Positions 25,000-38,372 of a stretch of 64,000 nt of DNA are shown piece after piece (positions within the stretch are counted from its first letter, which is position 1; every line of letters starts with the position of its first letter). Below the pieces are notes generated by a model that was not told where the DNA came from, made no database searches, and saw only the letters and a list, made by a program, of their open reading frames with translations. This DNA comes from Vanessa cardui. Taxonomy: Eukaryota > Arthropoda > Insecta > Lepidoptera > Nymphalidae. The position numbers were made by a program, and so were the translations under genes. The stretch is taken from positions 3,286,001 to 3,350,000 of the forward strand of contig NC_061126.1 in assembly GCF_905220365.1 (NCBI RefSeq), given 5' to 3'.

Positions 25000-27169
25000 T
25001 ACATAAATATAGTAATGAAGTGTTTTTCAACTTTGTCCATATGCTATAGTTCAACCAGATCCGAAATATGCTTTAAATTAATTTAGAACTTGATTTAAGC
25101 TATCGTGACAGACACAATTCATGTGTATATAATTTAATAGTTGTTTTTAAGACCTGAATTTTGTAAATGTCTGTTTTAACTGTCTGCGTTTGTCCTCGAA
25201 TTCTTAAACATGTAATAGTACATTTATATTCTCATACACTGTATTTAAACTAAATAGCCAGTCCAAGTGATCATGACATCAAAATTTTAAGTATGGTATG
25301 GTATGATTTCCGACCGCGTGTACTGGGAGGGAAACATAACAAATAAACTTACTATTAACTTTACGTATTTTTAATGAATATATTGGTAAGGATTTTGTGT
25401 GTTTAAGAAATTTAATTTGATCTTCTAAAAACACAAATCGAAATTTGCTGATAATCATCATTTTATGTAAAAAGGTACGTTTGTGTATTTCTTTGATATT
25501 AATAGATTTAGACACTCTTTGACTGATCGTTATAAATGTTGGAACATATTACATATTATAAATATGTTTGTTCTCTCATGAAAACCTTTCCTATACCTTC
25601 TGTCCAGTTCATTGTATAGATATATTTACTTAAAGACGCAACCTCTAAACACTTACGATTTTTTTTAATATAGATTAAAATTATTGCCAAACGTAATCTA
25701 ATTTGTATTGATTGAAAAATTCTCTGAAGAAAAACTCATGCATTTTTTTCGTGATGTGGAGTTTGGACCTAAGAGCTCGGAATTTGCTTTACAAGCCGAC
25801 TAGAACTACGACCCAGTAATTAAAGCAAAACTGCCATCAAAAATATTTTTAAACCGAGATTCTAGTTCATTTAAAATTTATATATTCAATCTCGATACAC
25901 TCTAACATAAATTCTATGCAAATTTAATAACATCTATATGTTTGATAAATTAATAAAATATTTAATATATTTTTTAATTTTAACAGTTATTTTAAAAACG
26001 ACATTTTGTCTAACACGTCTTACTAAAACATATGGGCTTGTTAGAGTCTAAACTAGTTTCTACAATGCTCGGCTCCGATGTCCGGTCGACAAAGTCATAT
26101 GTCACTTATTTGTTAATCTGTTTTTGTTATGACTTACAGTCCTGTCAAGAGTCTTATTTCAAAAAACTGTATTATAATGTCTTTTATAGAGATAACGGTA
26201 AAGAACTGCTTAGTATGTATAATAAGGGATATTTAATCGTGCTGATTAATGAAGTTAGTGATGAGAACATTATAAATGTAATTTTAAGAAATTGTTTTAA
26301 TTATTACTAACGTAACTCTTTTGAAAAATCTTATGCAAACCATTATCATTTATATATTTGCAATATTCGATAGGTCAGTTATCTTGTGCAAAATCGGTTG
26401 CCATATCTAATCTATAGAGCTCTATTAAAACAAACTCGACACTCACTGCTAGACACGATTGTATGATGCTAAATTGCAACGTGCGATGCAACTTCGAATC
26501 AATATCAAAATAAATTTAATTCAAATAACCTTTTTCAAATATTTTTAATCATTTGAAATTTTAAATCCTAACCTAATAAGATCTTCTACACAACTTAATA
26601 GCTACACTGTTTTATATTAATCAAACACGATTTAATTTTTAATTTTATGATTATTTATTTTAAGATTATATAATTACCTGATACTAAACATATGCTAGGT
26701 TTTTTATGATCTGGATTAAGTATAATATTAATTATGAGTTATACTTCTCATTTATCTATGTCTTAATAAATAAATTTAAATTTTAATACATTAATTTAAA
26801 TTTATAGTTTCGACCAAGATAATGAAGCACCGTTACACGTTTTTTAACATTTCACTAGTAAGATTCGGAGTGACATCTTTGAATTCTGTTCCAAAATGTA
26901 TTAATGATAAAGGATCTAGAATTTAGAATGGAACCATATTTTTATTTCTTGATATCTATGATGAGATACAAGAATTAGTGTTAAAAACCGGCTGCTGATG
27001 AACTGGTATTGCAACGGGATACGAACATTAAGGATGACATTAAGGAGGTAAAGAATGTAAAGTTACTAGTTCTTTGAAATTCTCATAAATCATCATAATT
27101 AAATTCATTAGATAGAGTCTGGTATGTTGTCTTAGACAAAATTATGAGAAAACGCATATTCATTCCACC

Positions 27170-27250
27170 ACCACCACCAATCGGCATTGGACTGGAGTAG
27201 TGGAATAACTTTATATTCTTTGATCCTTGACAAAGTAGGGCTTAGGAAGC
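27170..27250 (+). mobile_element. SINE fragment
   Basis: ATTCCACCA..., GGCATTGGACTGG, GTGGAATAAC and a diverged ending resemble the middle and 3' part of the family. Confidence 0.4.
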
Positions 27251-28165
27251 GTCCAAACAATAATATTTGGTGTTGTTGGGTGTCGTGTTAGAGGTTGAGT
27301 GTTGGTGTCAATACAGTCGAGATAGTTGGACATTGTATACTATTTAGTATCAGTTGGCCTATGTGTTTGTCAATCAGGCCTTTGGCCAACGATATGAAAT
27401 AAACAGGATTTGAGCATAAAACCCTTTAAATCCGATTAAAGCTATTGGTGAAACTAATTATCATTATGTAAAGAGATACAAACAGTTAAGTACCTTTTTA
27501 TCTTCTATATGACAACAGCTTTGTAAATTCCCAAGCTTTTCTATTAAGAAAGAAATCAAAACGAATACTACTTAATATTATTGAATGAAAAATATGCTAT
27601 AAAATTGATTACTATATAGTGAAGTTAAAAGAGTGGGTTTAACTCAAATGGAAATAATAATATAATTATTTTATCACTGTTTAAATATTTGTAAAAAGAT
27701 GAAAATTATGTATTATATCGTACGAAAATAATATTTATTGAAAGCATGAGTGTTTGTAACAAGGGGTATATGTATGTATTTTGATTCAATTCCAATTATT
27801 ATATATAAACACATATGTTCCTGGAATTACGTTATATTAGTTTAAGTAAAATTTGGTAAAATGTGTAATTTAAATATGTTTTTAATTTTTTACTTCATAG
27901 TATTTATTTAATTGCGGTGATTTAATTTTATGTGTTTTTTTTAAATTATTGATTACATAATTTATTTATAAAAATACTTTTTAATTCTTCAAATTAAAAT
28001 TATATTATTCATTATTAATGCAATAGAAATTAATCGAAGGTCGATCAGTCAGTCACAGTTAATTAAAATACTTTATGGATCTATTAAGATAAAACAACTT
28101 TTTGTAACCCTTAATACTACTGTTGTGATTTAACTATTATTAAAACATTTATTAAAAATAATTAC

Positions 28166-28460
28166 TTTTCAGTGCCCAGAGTTCCAGTCGATCTAAACTG
28201 TCCAGGAACAGCCTGCTGTCCCGCCGGCACTGCTCGCTCGTTCCATTAACAGGCACCATGATCCTCGGAAACTTATCCCACAAGTCCAGCAAATTGACCC
28301 TCGAACTCTCAAGGGATTCATTATTAGCGGCAACTTTTAATATCGTATTATTAAAAATGCTTCGCGAAAATATTTGATTATCACCGATAGTTAGTTCGAT
28401 ACACTCGCGGGCTGCGCACGCGCAGACCAATGAGAGCAGCACGCAAGCGCGCGCCGCCAT
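28166..28460 (-). CDS. nrf-6-like: Gene A exon 1: signal peptide and start of NRF domain
   Basis: Encodes residues 1-98 plus one base. I chose the ATG at 28460-28458 because it gives a typical signal peptide (MAARACVLLSLVCACAA, likely cut near residue 17) and has a good insect start context (AAAC before, G after). An in-frame ATG 17 codons upstream would put five arginines ahead of the hydrophobic stretch. The mature N-terminus has possible N-glycosylation sites (NNT, NES, NGT). The exon ends with C78 followed 20 residues later by the splice, reading CRRDSRLFLDSLDRLELWAL, which matches the end of gene B exon 1 (CRRH...LWAL). Donor is A|GTAATT, phase 1; the split codon with exon 2 makes Met. 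The frame runs only four codons past the donor. Confidence 0.87.
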
Positions 28461-28514
28461 GTTTCTGACAGCAATGATGCCGCGGAACCGGCGTCTTGGT
28501 ATAAAGATCACAAG

Positions 28515-28544
28515 CGCACTTGAACAATAACCCTATGACACTGA
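28515..28544 (-). promoter_or_regulatory. Possible initiator and downstream element of gene A
   Basis: On the minus strand TCAGTG (28544-28539) matches the arthropod initiator consensus, with the A at 28542. Starting at +28, GCTTGT agrees with five of six positions of the downstream promoter element RGWYVT. This would give an 82-base 5' UTR and no TATA box. Position and spacing are the only evidence; an upstream non-coding exon is equally possible. Confidence 0.3.
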
Positions 28545-29009
28545 CATCTATCCGTAAAACACAATAGGGTTGGGTAATAATTTTTTTTTACTACCTACTA
28601 ATTTTGAATTTGGTAAAACGTTTCGTTATCGCTCCTACCATTTTTTAATAAACCTCAAATAGTGCAGTAGTTATTATGCTTTCCTTCATCATTGTAAGAC
28701 ATACGGACTGAACCAAGTGCAGGTCCATAATGTAAAAGTCGAATGCGTCGATCATTAATTGTTTCTGTTATCTCGATTACTTAATATATTAAATATAATT
28801 GAATTATTATATTTAACTGTCTTTAAAAAGGAGGAGAATTTAGTTGTATTTCTTTTTGTTTGTTATATCAGAACTCAATTTTTTCTTATATACTATACTA
28901 CAATGTGGTTAATTTTTGTGGTTCCCATTTTTGTAATATATTAATTTGAAGAAATAAATAGAAATTTTATAATATTTAACTATATCAAAAATCAAGGCAG
29001 CTTTTTACC

Positions 29010-29245
29010 CGATAGCTAGTGGTCACCAGTGTCAATAGACATTGCTGCCGTAAAAAACTTAAATATTTCATTTCGCCAATGCGCCACCGACCTTGGGACC
29101 TGAGATATTACGTCCCTTGTGACTGTAGTTACACTGTTCACTCACCATTCAAACCGGAACATATCAATATTTAGTAGGTGGTAGATGGTAAGTGCATGGT
29201 CACTACCCACGCAGGCCTTCACAAAGCACTACCATTAAGTAATAT
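29010..29245 (-). repeat. Unclassified repeat, diverged copy
   Basis: Recognisable blocks: GGTCACCAGTGTCAATAGAC, CGCCACCGACCTTGGGACC, CATTCAAACCGGAACA. Confidence 0.6.
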
Positions 29246-29366
29246 ATCATGTTTTTCTTTTTTAAATAACTAGTTATGTCATGTATGGTGATCCTTAAAA
29301 TAAAAAAAAAATACTTCTTATTTTAGAGGGAATAATTGAAAAGATGATGGTAAAACTGGACAATCG

Positions 29367-29629
29367 GATCGAACCAATGGCGCAGTGGTTAGAACGCGTA
29401 CATCTTAACTGATAATTGCGGATTTAAACTTAGGCAATCACATTTTTATGTGCTCAATTTGTGTTTACAATAAAACATCGTGAGGAAACCTGCATGTGTT
29501 GATTTACAACAAATTTCTGTCACATGTATATCCATCAACCCGCATTGGAGCAACGTGCTGGAATATGTGCCAAACCTTTTTGTTCTCTTCCTTCCCAGCA
29601 GTGGGAAATTGACAGGCTGTTACTGCACT
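29367..29629 (+). mobile_element. tRNA-derived SINE, diverged
   Basis: Head CAATGGCGCAGTGGTTAGAA, then GTGAGGAAACCTGCATGTG, and 3' end CCCAGCAGTGGGAAATTGAC; part of the middle is deleted. Confidence 0.7.
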
Positions 29630-31115
29630 ACCACTACTACTTTAGAAGTGGACATAATTTGTTTCTAAAGCTTAAAATAATTATATTTAAATATAATATA
29701 TAATAATTTCCTCAAAATATATTAGTCGAATGTAATTTACGCATACGAAATGTGAATCATAATCGACTAATTAAAAGTTTTGGCATTTTGTGTACTGCGT
29801 AGTATACTTGTTGTGATAACGCATATGTTAATACATACATAATATACATAATTAAAAAAGTGATATGCATTCGATAACATGTACCTGCTTTTTCGTCTAC
29901 TTCTGTTTTAACAATGAGATACATTGAAACAATATTTCAGTGGCTAGGACTCGTAAATTTAAAATTAAGGACTTGAGTTCAAATTGGTACTTCATATTGT
30001 ACTCCTTGGTAAAGAAAATAACTGATACTAGGATTATGTTGGATGAAACACTTCTTATTATCTGTATTAAGGAACTGAGAACCTTCCTCCAAACTTTTTC
30101 TCAAGAAGGCTAGCAGTACGTATTTAGAATATTATTGCGCGAAATCCTACGATTGATTGGTGGACAGTAGTAATAATGAACTCATTATATGTGATCCTCC
30201 AAACTTTGTAACTTTATAAGGATTTTTAATATCCTAAATGAAAGAAAACGCATTAATTTTAGTTTTAAAAATGCGAACCGACGTATTACAATAAATTGTT
30301 TCTTGAATAATCACAATCAGAACAAACGCATTACAAATACAAATAATTGAACACTTGAAAATTTTATTCCTGAAAAGAAAATTACAATTATATAAGTAAG
30401 TAAAGAAATGATTAATACATGGACAACATAGCAGAGAAACACTGATAATTTGAGAGGTTTCTATAGTGATGTTGTAAATAAACACATTCTTTGCGCTTAT
30501 GATAAATATTTTTATACTTTTTACAAGAAGTAATAGCTTATTTTCGAAGCGATTTTAAGCAAACGCCGTAACATAGCGTTATGTATTATCTAATGACAAA
30601 AAAGTTGTGAATGTTGTAAGACAATCTGTAGTATATTCATCAGCATTGTATGCGCGCGAAGCCGGGGCGGTAGTGTATAAAGTGTTAAAATTACGTTGGT
30701 TTTTCGTAGAACCTTACAAAAAGCCCTACCACAGGTATTCAAACAAAGGAATATAATATATTATTACTAAATAATGAAAACAGATATTTAACTAACAAAC
30801 TACAGGATTATCACGATTAATGATCTGTTCCATTAAACTCGTATGATATAATTGTTATTAATATAACGCGGTTATTAATATGTTAAACCTATTAAGGTAA
30901 TTCATAGTAGATGAGTAAGCGTTACAAGTGTGATGAACGGCACGTATTTTGAATATTCGATGGAACGACAATATTCTACCGCCAAACATCAACACTAAGG
31001 GATGTATTCCTGTTCGAAAGATGACTGAGCCGGTTTAACTACGTACATACATGATACATGGAATGTAGCATTTTAGTTCTAAGGTTTGTGGAGTATTGAT
31101 ATTTGTGCTAATATA

Positions 31116-31520
31116 TATATATATAGACGGTGGTACCTAATTACCATCAGGTGGCCCATTTGCTGGATCGTAAGGAGGTAATGAGCAATTTCAAGTATGT
31201 TAAAGGGTTTATAAAGGTAATAATTTTTCTCATTATAAACTTAAGCCTAAGAAAATTATTTTTAGAATAAAGTTACATTTTACTATATTACCTAGTGGGA
31301 GGGTTTTGAGCAAAGCCGTCTCAGTAGGCACCACCTACTCACCACTTATTCTACCGCTTAATAGCACTACTTAGTGTTGCTATGTTCAAGTTTAAAGGGT
31401 AAGTGAGACTGGGTAATAATAGTAACAAAGGATATACTTGAATTCTAAGATAATATTTCTTACAGCGTCAATATCTATGGGGTAGTGGTGACAACATACA
31501 ATAAGACGGCCCATTTACTT
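31116..31520 (+). repeat. Unclassified repeat, two pieces
   Basis: A piece at 31116-31170 (TACCATCAGGTGGCCCATTT) and a longer diverged copy at 31289-31520 (TAGTGGGAGGGTTTTGAGCA to GACGGCCCATTTAC). A further fragment lies at about 30970-31055. Confidence 0.55.
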
Positions 31521-32957
31521 TGTAAAATTTTTAGTGTTTCAGGTGACCCTTTCATCTACATAGCATGTTGCCTGGCTTTTTGAGTTAGTTGTCAGGTGTG
31601 AGGCATAAAAACGTATGCTAACGTCCGTCCTTGGGGTCCAAGTTTACATTAATATAAAAAAAAGTTAAATTCAGTTCGAACATTTGACCGAAAAAGAGAA
31701 ACAGAGATATAAAGACAAAGTAACGCTGTGGTCACATTTATAAAATTAGTTCTGGTATTGGGCGTCAAAATTTTTGGTTACTTTTATTTTCACACAAATT
31801 GAATTCAATTGCTTGTTATATAGCAGAATGATACTAATTTGGAATTATTATATCGTTGGACAGCGACTTGGTCTGACGAAGCCATTATGTTTATTGTCAA
31901 ACTCCATTCTTAATCAACAAATACTTTTATATAAAATTCTTTAATCGACAAGTAACGTCAATAGTTACTTTTTTCAAAGACTTCAATAAAATTTTAATAT
32001 TAACATTAAGCAGTTTTATCGCGTTCATTATTGGGTTTTAAATTACGCTGTGTCGTATACCAGAACGCTGAGCTAAACGAGTCAAAATAGCATTACTTAC
32101 ATCGCAGAATTTCTATGTTTTACATAATAATCTACACATTTTAATACGTTAATTAATTGAAGGTAAAATTCTCTTGTAAAATTCTTTAAAAACATAATTT
32201 GTTATCAGGTAAGTTTAAAGTTTTTTTATGGTTTAAAAAAAGGATTCGTTCTTTTCAATGTCAAACAAGAAAGTAATTCTTTTGTGTTACGAAATTTTAT
32301 TAATTAAGCCGTCTTATCAACTCTCTTTACGAAAAATCCGTAATATTCCGTCTGTATTAGAAAAAAGACAGATAATTCATCATACGAAAATCCAGTGCTC
32401 AGTCATTACTGTTTTCTATAATCGTTTGATCGACTTTCAATGATAAATCAGAATTTTTATCTGTTTCAACCAAATTTTAAAATGCAGTGCTAACAATTTC
32501 AAATCAGGTAAATCTGGCGAACGTCATGACGGCTTAAAGTTTTTCTGTAAATTCCATTTTCCAAAGGTACTTCTTGTGATCTAGCGTTTCCTTCTTTCTA
32601 CTTACGATATGATATAATAGAACTCAGTGAATCACGATTTTAACTTTTTTAAACTATTCCTATTCTAAAAAAAATACTATTCACTATTGAAAAAGAAAAA
32701 CTTTTGCTATGGAATTAATTGAAAAAAATAAATTCCCATTCAAACGAGTGTATGAACAGTTTTAAATCGTCATGTCATTAGATTAAATTACGTTTACTAT
32801 ATTTTTAAGCGTCGAATTAAAAGAAAAAAAAAATACCACAAGTCAAAAACACTACATAGCATAAAATAAAGTCACTTTCTCTGTCCCTATATAGGGATAT
32901 AGGGTAGTTTGAAAGATTTAAGCATACATACCGATTTAGTTTATATGTGTATATGTA

Positions 32958-33133
32958 TCTAATAGATAGAATGATTCAAGAGGAAGGTTTTTGTATAAAA
33001 TACATGGACACGATAGTAAAGAAACACTGATTATTTTAGAAGTTTTTAATGTGATGCCTTAAATAAACAACATCTGTAGTACATTTAGTATCAGCCTTGC
33101 ACCAAAGCGAAACTGGGGTGGGTCGCTAGTATT
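32958..33133 (+). mobile_element. Helitron-like repeat, related to copies near 7230-7400 and 30400-30490
   Basis: ATGATTCAAGAGGAAGGTTT, TTGTATAAAATACATGGACA and a GGGTGGGTCGCTAG|T end. The same blocks, more diverged, lie at 7230-7400 and 30400-30490. Confidence 0.45.
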
Positions 33134-34101
33134 ATATAAATCAGCGACAAACTCGTTTGTTTAAGTCATTACACCTTCCATTTGTAAATATAGCGGTATA
33201 AAAACTTGAATAGTTAAGGGCCTTGAATTCCTTGCAATCTATCCTTCATAATAACAGGTTTTTGTATCTCTTTTAAGGGCAGTGACACTGCATATACCAG
33301 TTCTAAAAAAAAAACTTGCATGGACGATGTTATTATTTTTAAATTGCGAGTATGATTATTAAAAAAAAATTAATGATGTAATAGCAAAGTGTGGCAGACG
33401 TCTTCTCTGTGTATTTATTTTAGTGTAAATCGGTTGAATGATCGATATGCTACAGCCATCTAGCGGCGCGTTATAACAACATGTATACCATAAGAACCTA
33501 TTATATGCAAGTGTCCTATCATATTCATCAGCCAAAAGAATGTCATCAAACATAATTTAATTAAAAAATACGATTATACAAATCGATCTGGCACTTTTGT
33601 GTTTAGTACGAAACTAAAAATCGATTCTTAATAGATTTGTTGACACTTAATATCTAGCTAAATTTAGAAGGAAAAACATATTTTATGCTAGAATCTGGTT
33701 AACATTGCAACCTATAATAGACCGGTTGAGCAGGTTACATAGGAATTCAAAAAATATTTGTAAAAGAAGATCAGGAAGTCTAGACAAATATTTTACCATT
33801 TTCGATTATTTATTTCTATAATACAAAAAAAGATTTATAAAAAAAATCCAGATCTTTTTTTTTTTCTTGAACTGCCCAAAAATTTAGATAAGGGTTTATG
33901 TTTTCGAGTTTCTATATTTCACAATGACTAAAACAGTTTTGAAGTATATTATTCCGAATGAGTATTACTTAATTACATTTTTTAAATGCTGGAATGATGT
34001 TTTATTAATACTTTAACTTAAATAAATATCCACTCATTTCTGATTCCACATCCTTGTAATCATCCAAATTAATAAAGTTTGGAAGATTACAAAGCGGTAA
34101 T

Positions 34102-34145
34102 AACTTTTTATTCATTATATATATATATATATATAATGAATAAAA

Positions 34146-34190
<45 letters not shown>
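34102..34190. repeat. (TA)n microsatellite with perfect palindrome
   Basis: 34102-34149 is a perfect inverted repeat: arms AACTTTTTATTCATTA and its complement around (TA)n. A second (TA)n run of about 40 bp follows directly. Confidence 0.85.
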
Positions 34191-34192
<2 letters not shown>

Positions 34193-36239
34193 GACAACAT
34201 TAAAATATTACATAAGCAACGTTTAAAATATTCCTTTAAAACAAGTGATAACAAGTACTATACGACATTTTTGCATTGATAAAAGTTAAATTACAAGACA
34301 TTTTTATTTAAACGTGTTTTAATCATGTTTTTTTTTCAGTTGACTACGACTACCTGAAAAAAATATTGCATCATGAGCAATTGATAAAATAATTTCAATA
34401 CAAAAACAGTTTCTTTTTATACGTTAATTGTATTAATTAATTTCCAACATAAGAAGTTACACAAAGTCACATTTTTAATTAATTTAGTATCTCTTTTTAT
34501 AGTTTAGCTCATCGTATATCTTACTTAAATCAGGCGATTTCCTTAAAATAAATATCAATATAGATAGCAAATCATTTGGGTAATTTTTTAATTGAGTGAT
34601 TTGTGGTAAAACGTAAAATTTTTGAACATTTACTTTTGCATCTCAAAAATTAAAACTCAAAATATACTTTATTCGAGTAGTTAGTTTTCTTTTCTTTGAA
34701 AGCACTTTTGAATCTTTTAACAAACTTTATTAACTGTCATCTGGATTTGAATTCTAGGTCAAGCTAATAAAATGTATTGTTTTCTTCTCATAACCCTCCA
34801 GTAGTAAGAAGCACAACATTAAGAGGTTATTTATGTTTACGGATCCGTTCTTCAAATAGCACTTAAAGCCTTTCTGTTAGTCCTGCCACTGGTACGATTC
34901 AAATCTTGTGGACAATCCGATAAGCTTAGAAAGGTGATGTAACAGAAATTAAACATAACACAAAGGTACATGTGCTGGATAGTCCAGGGCCTCGTGAACT
35001 ATATATTGTACGCGCTATGTGAGAAACCTTCACCCAACTGCCAATAAAAATTTATAAAGTTCATCCGAATAAAATCCAATATGATCTATGCTTATACAAT
35101 ATTTATAAAAATTACCGTTGATATAAAAAAACAGCACGATTTTTTTGAATTTAGAATTTTATATATGGATGGGTTATCAAAGGGCGTTTAATTGGAATTT
35201 TATTACGTGTATCCAGTAACAGCTACATATAAGACTCTCGTGTTTACTTATATCTGACATATGGTGACAATTCGATCGTAAATAAACATTCACCGGAGAG
35301 TAAAAGTCAGGTAAGTAAGTCAAGGTCGTGTCACTTAACCCAGACGTGGAGGTGAACGCTCCATGTTCTACACATTCTTTAAGGTTAAAGGTTGTAAGGT
35401 AATTTAATTTCAATATCTGTTATACATATGAGAAAAGACAGTTAATTTTGTTGGCTTTTTAAGAATTACAATTTTATATAATATGATTATTTAAAATACT
35501 CTTGAAATCTTTTTAATTTATGCATATTTGTTGTTACTTTTCCAGCTATTTATTATTATTATTTTTCTGTCAGAATATTATTTTGATTCTGTAATTATTT
35601 TCATAAACAATACACTGACAATCTTTTTTATTCAAATCTCTTTGTTTTCGTAATTATTTCTTAATCACCTGCCAGTGTTAACACATTATATTTCTCTCGT
35701 AATATTATATTTTATCTGGAAGTGCTACTGTTTTATGTATTTACTTATCCGAAACCTCCGAATATATATGCGTGCAATAAACATTACATACATTTAAATA
35801 TCGAAAAATATGAAGCAAAGAGTTTTTAAACATATTAAAACTTTTTTTAATTTTTTAATTTGTATTATTAACAAAATATGTAAATGCGTTAATATGTGAA
35901 GTTGCAGTTTTTTCCTTAATTACTGCTGAATTAGATTTATGATTATTAGATAATTAAATTACGGATGAATTAGAAACAGACAGAGCTGACCTGACCTGAC
36001 TTATACATATGAGTAAGCTACTTAACGCTTAATGGAGCGCGTGCGAGAAATACATTTTATTATAGGTTTTTGAAATATTTTCTGAGAAGTTTGTTTTCAT
36101 ATAATTTACATGTTTAACCGGCGAGACACGCCAAGGCTTCGCTCGCGAAAATATAAGATTAAAAAATATATATTAATAACTAAGCTGAAGCGCCATCTGG
36201 CAACACCTGATTTTATTACAGTACTAAATTATCATACAA

Positions 36240-36570
36240 TATTATTACGAATATGAGTTACTTGTATAAATATACAAGCGACCCGCCTTCGGCTTCGCAT
36301 GGTCGCAATTCTGATAGAGGATAAAAATTGATTTCTGTGGGTTATCCCTAAGAGGAAGTATAACATCAGGGACTTTTTTGATGATCTTTTTAAGGCATAC
36401 AAAAATGTAATTAGCGTTTGCAATGTGAGCGCAAAAAACATCTAATTATTAAAAGACCGCATCAAAATTCATTTGCGTAATTTTAAAGATCTCAGCATAC
36501 ATAGGCTGTCCCTATGTCCAGCGGAAAGCGAATTTGCTTTATACTATGTAATGATAAAACTTGATTGACT
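36240..36570 (-). repeat. Lepidopteran interspersed repeat, diverged
   Basis: On the plus strand CGACCCGCCTTCGGCTTCGC, GTTATCCCTAAGAGG, and AGCGGAAAGCGAATTTGCTT followed by TATACTATGTAATGATA. Blocks recognised from memory; class unclear. Confidence 0.4.
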
Positions 36571-36813
36571 ACATCGTTATCATTGTCTTAATAAATCGTT
36601 TGTAATGATTTAAGCCTTAATCGGTCAGGTCGTTCAGAATTCACACGATCGCTCGACGAGACGAGACACACGTATAAGGGATTAAGTACGGAGATGTATT
36701 GATGGATCTAACGAATGTTTCAGGCTGCAGCGACACGAGTAGATCGAACTATTGGGACAGCACTCTTGGCAGCGGCGCTTCAATGATTACGTCACTAGCC
36801 TGCAAAACGGGAC

Positions 36814-37372
36814 TAAGTGTACCCAGAGCTATTACTCATTCAATATTTGCCACTTGGTTTTGGTAAAGGGTAGCTTTCTACCATACAATTTATAGTAAGT
36901 TACTATGATATTATATTATATGTACGACATTAAGAAGATCTTATTATTTTGTCATATTTCAGACCGACTATAATTTTGCTCCTCAAATCTAAAGAGCCAT
37001 AAGTGTACCCAGAGCTACTACTCGTTCAATATTTGCAACTTGCTTTTGGTAAAGGGCAGCTTTCTACCATAGAATATGTAGTACGTTAGTATGATTTTAT
37101 AATAAATGCAAGACATCAAGAAGTCTTTATTATTTTCTCATATTTAAAACCGACTATCATCTTGCTACTCAAATCTATAGAGTCATAAGTGTACTCAGAG
37201 CTATTACTCATTCAATATTTGCAACTTGGTTTCGTAAAAGGGCAGCTTCCTACCATAGAAGATACGAAGTACGTTAGTCTGATATTAAAAACCATGGATT
37301 GTATTAATAAAACCTTATTATTTTCTCATATTTTAGTCCTATTATCATCTTGCTCCTCAAATCTAAAGAACC
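36814..37372. repeat. Tandem repeat, three units of 186 bp
   Basis: Units begin at 36814, 37000 and 37186, each with TAAGTGTAC(C/T)CAGAGCTA followed by TCAATATTTGC, the CTTTCTACCAT block and a TCTTATTATTTT-type block. Both spacings are exactly 186 bp; units differ by scattered substitutions. Confidence 0.85.
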
Positions 37373-37671
37373 GTTTGATAGCATATTAATATAGGTAATT
37401 GGGGAAGATGAAAAGTGTGACTAAAAACCTTAACAAATATCAAACATATTCATTGAAATTAAAAATTATCGTTCTGATTCACACTTCTTCGTGATTGTGT
37501 CGTATTGTCAGATCATGTGTGGAAGTTGCATCTGTGCTTGCGTAAACACTTTTGAACTATATGTATATCTACCGAGCGCTTCGCTAGCCACTGAGATGCC
37601 ATGAATAAAAATAGCCATGGCTGAAATTAGTTAAACATGACATTATAAGAAAGACCAAATGACAACTTAAA

Positions 37672-38008
37672 AAAAGCGGCCAAGGGCGAGTCGGACTCGC
37701 CCATAAAGTAACATAATGTAAAAGTTCTTGTAGTTCGTTGTAACTTTGATGAATGTTTTAATACGATTTTGATGTTAAATTGACGTTAAAAAGGTGTTTG
37801 ATGATAAAAAGATAGTTTCAGGTGTAACTATGTGGAACCCCCAAAATTTATTATATTTTTAAACAGAATACATATACTTACTTACCAAATTTCCACAGTG
37901 TAGTGCTTATTGTTTCGGAAAAAGTGGCTGCGACATACAGACGGACATACATGGCGAATTCATAAGGATTCCGTTTTTTGCCATTTGGCTACGGTACCCT
38001 TAAAAAAT
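37672..38008. repeat. Lepidopteran interspersed repeat of unknown class
   Basis: Starts AAAGCGGCCAAGGGCGAGTC followed by GGACTCGCCC (a small hairpin) and ends ATTCCGTTTTTTGCCATTTG then GGCTACGGTACCCTTAA. Recognised as a common lepidopteran repeat; class not clear. Confidence 0.5.
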
Positions 38009-38372
38009 TAAGTAAGAAATATAATACAAAGAAATGAAAAGGAATAATGCGATTAAAACAAAGGGACAAAATTATAAGAAATGATTAAGAAATCCGACTT
38101 AAACTTTTTCAATTAACAACATAATTATTAATAAAGAAAACTTTCGAAAAAAGGTGAAAGATCGCGAGCCTCGAATTCGGCTTATAAAACAACCCTGACC
38201 CTTAACAGAGTTAAAGGTATCTCATTATTTTAAGCGGTACTACCAAATCTTATTATCATTTGTCATAACATAAATATAAGGATAAATTATATGATAATTG
38301 AAATGATTCTCAAACTTCGGATAATTTAATAAGTTATGCATATTTCCAACAAGGTATTGCTTTCACAATCTA

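Larger units (their letters stand above)
16198..28165 (-). other. Gene A intron 1
   Basis: 11,968 bases bounded by GTAATT and CAG on the minus strand. Holds the foldback-like element (17380-18407), a diverged SINE (19323-19611), SINE fragments (22915-23052, 27170-27250), Helitron-like copies (22130-22230, 22398-22565), a second-family SINE head (21135-21210), a MITE (24752-24999) and a diverged repeat at 23640-23800. No recognisable content in the AT-rich stretches 18.4-19.3, 19.7-20.5 and 25.0-27.1 kb. A 92-codon open frame at 26032-26310 has no support. Confidence 0.8.
1014..28460 (-). other. Gene A: nrf-6-like gene, 5' four exons (3' end outside window)
   Basis: Gene model of four exons joined by GT/AG introns: 28460-28166, 16197-15989, 3978-3785 and 1278-1014. 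Intron phases are 1, 0 and 2, and the last visible exon ends in phase 0. The joined frame stays open for 321 residues: signal peptide, Cys-containing NRF region, first membrane segment, then the start of an acyltransferase-3 domain. The known family is nose-resistant-to-fluoxetine, multi-pass membrane proteins linked in nematodes to lipid and drug transport; their enzymatic substrate is unknown. Introns are 12.0, 12.0 and 2.5 kb. The remaining membrane helices must lie left of position 1. Its paralogue, gene B, runs the other way from 43077. Confidence 0.88.

Noticed and set aside
26032..26310. 92-codon open frame on the plus strand in gene A intron 1
   Set aside because: No recognisable domain, AT-driven composition, and no splice or promoter support; open frames of this size are expected at this AT content.
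28461..28511. Upstream in-frame ATG for gene A
   Set aside because: Would place a basic stretch before the signal peptide; the downstream ATG has the better context.
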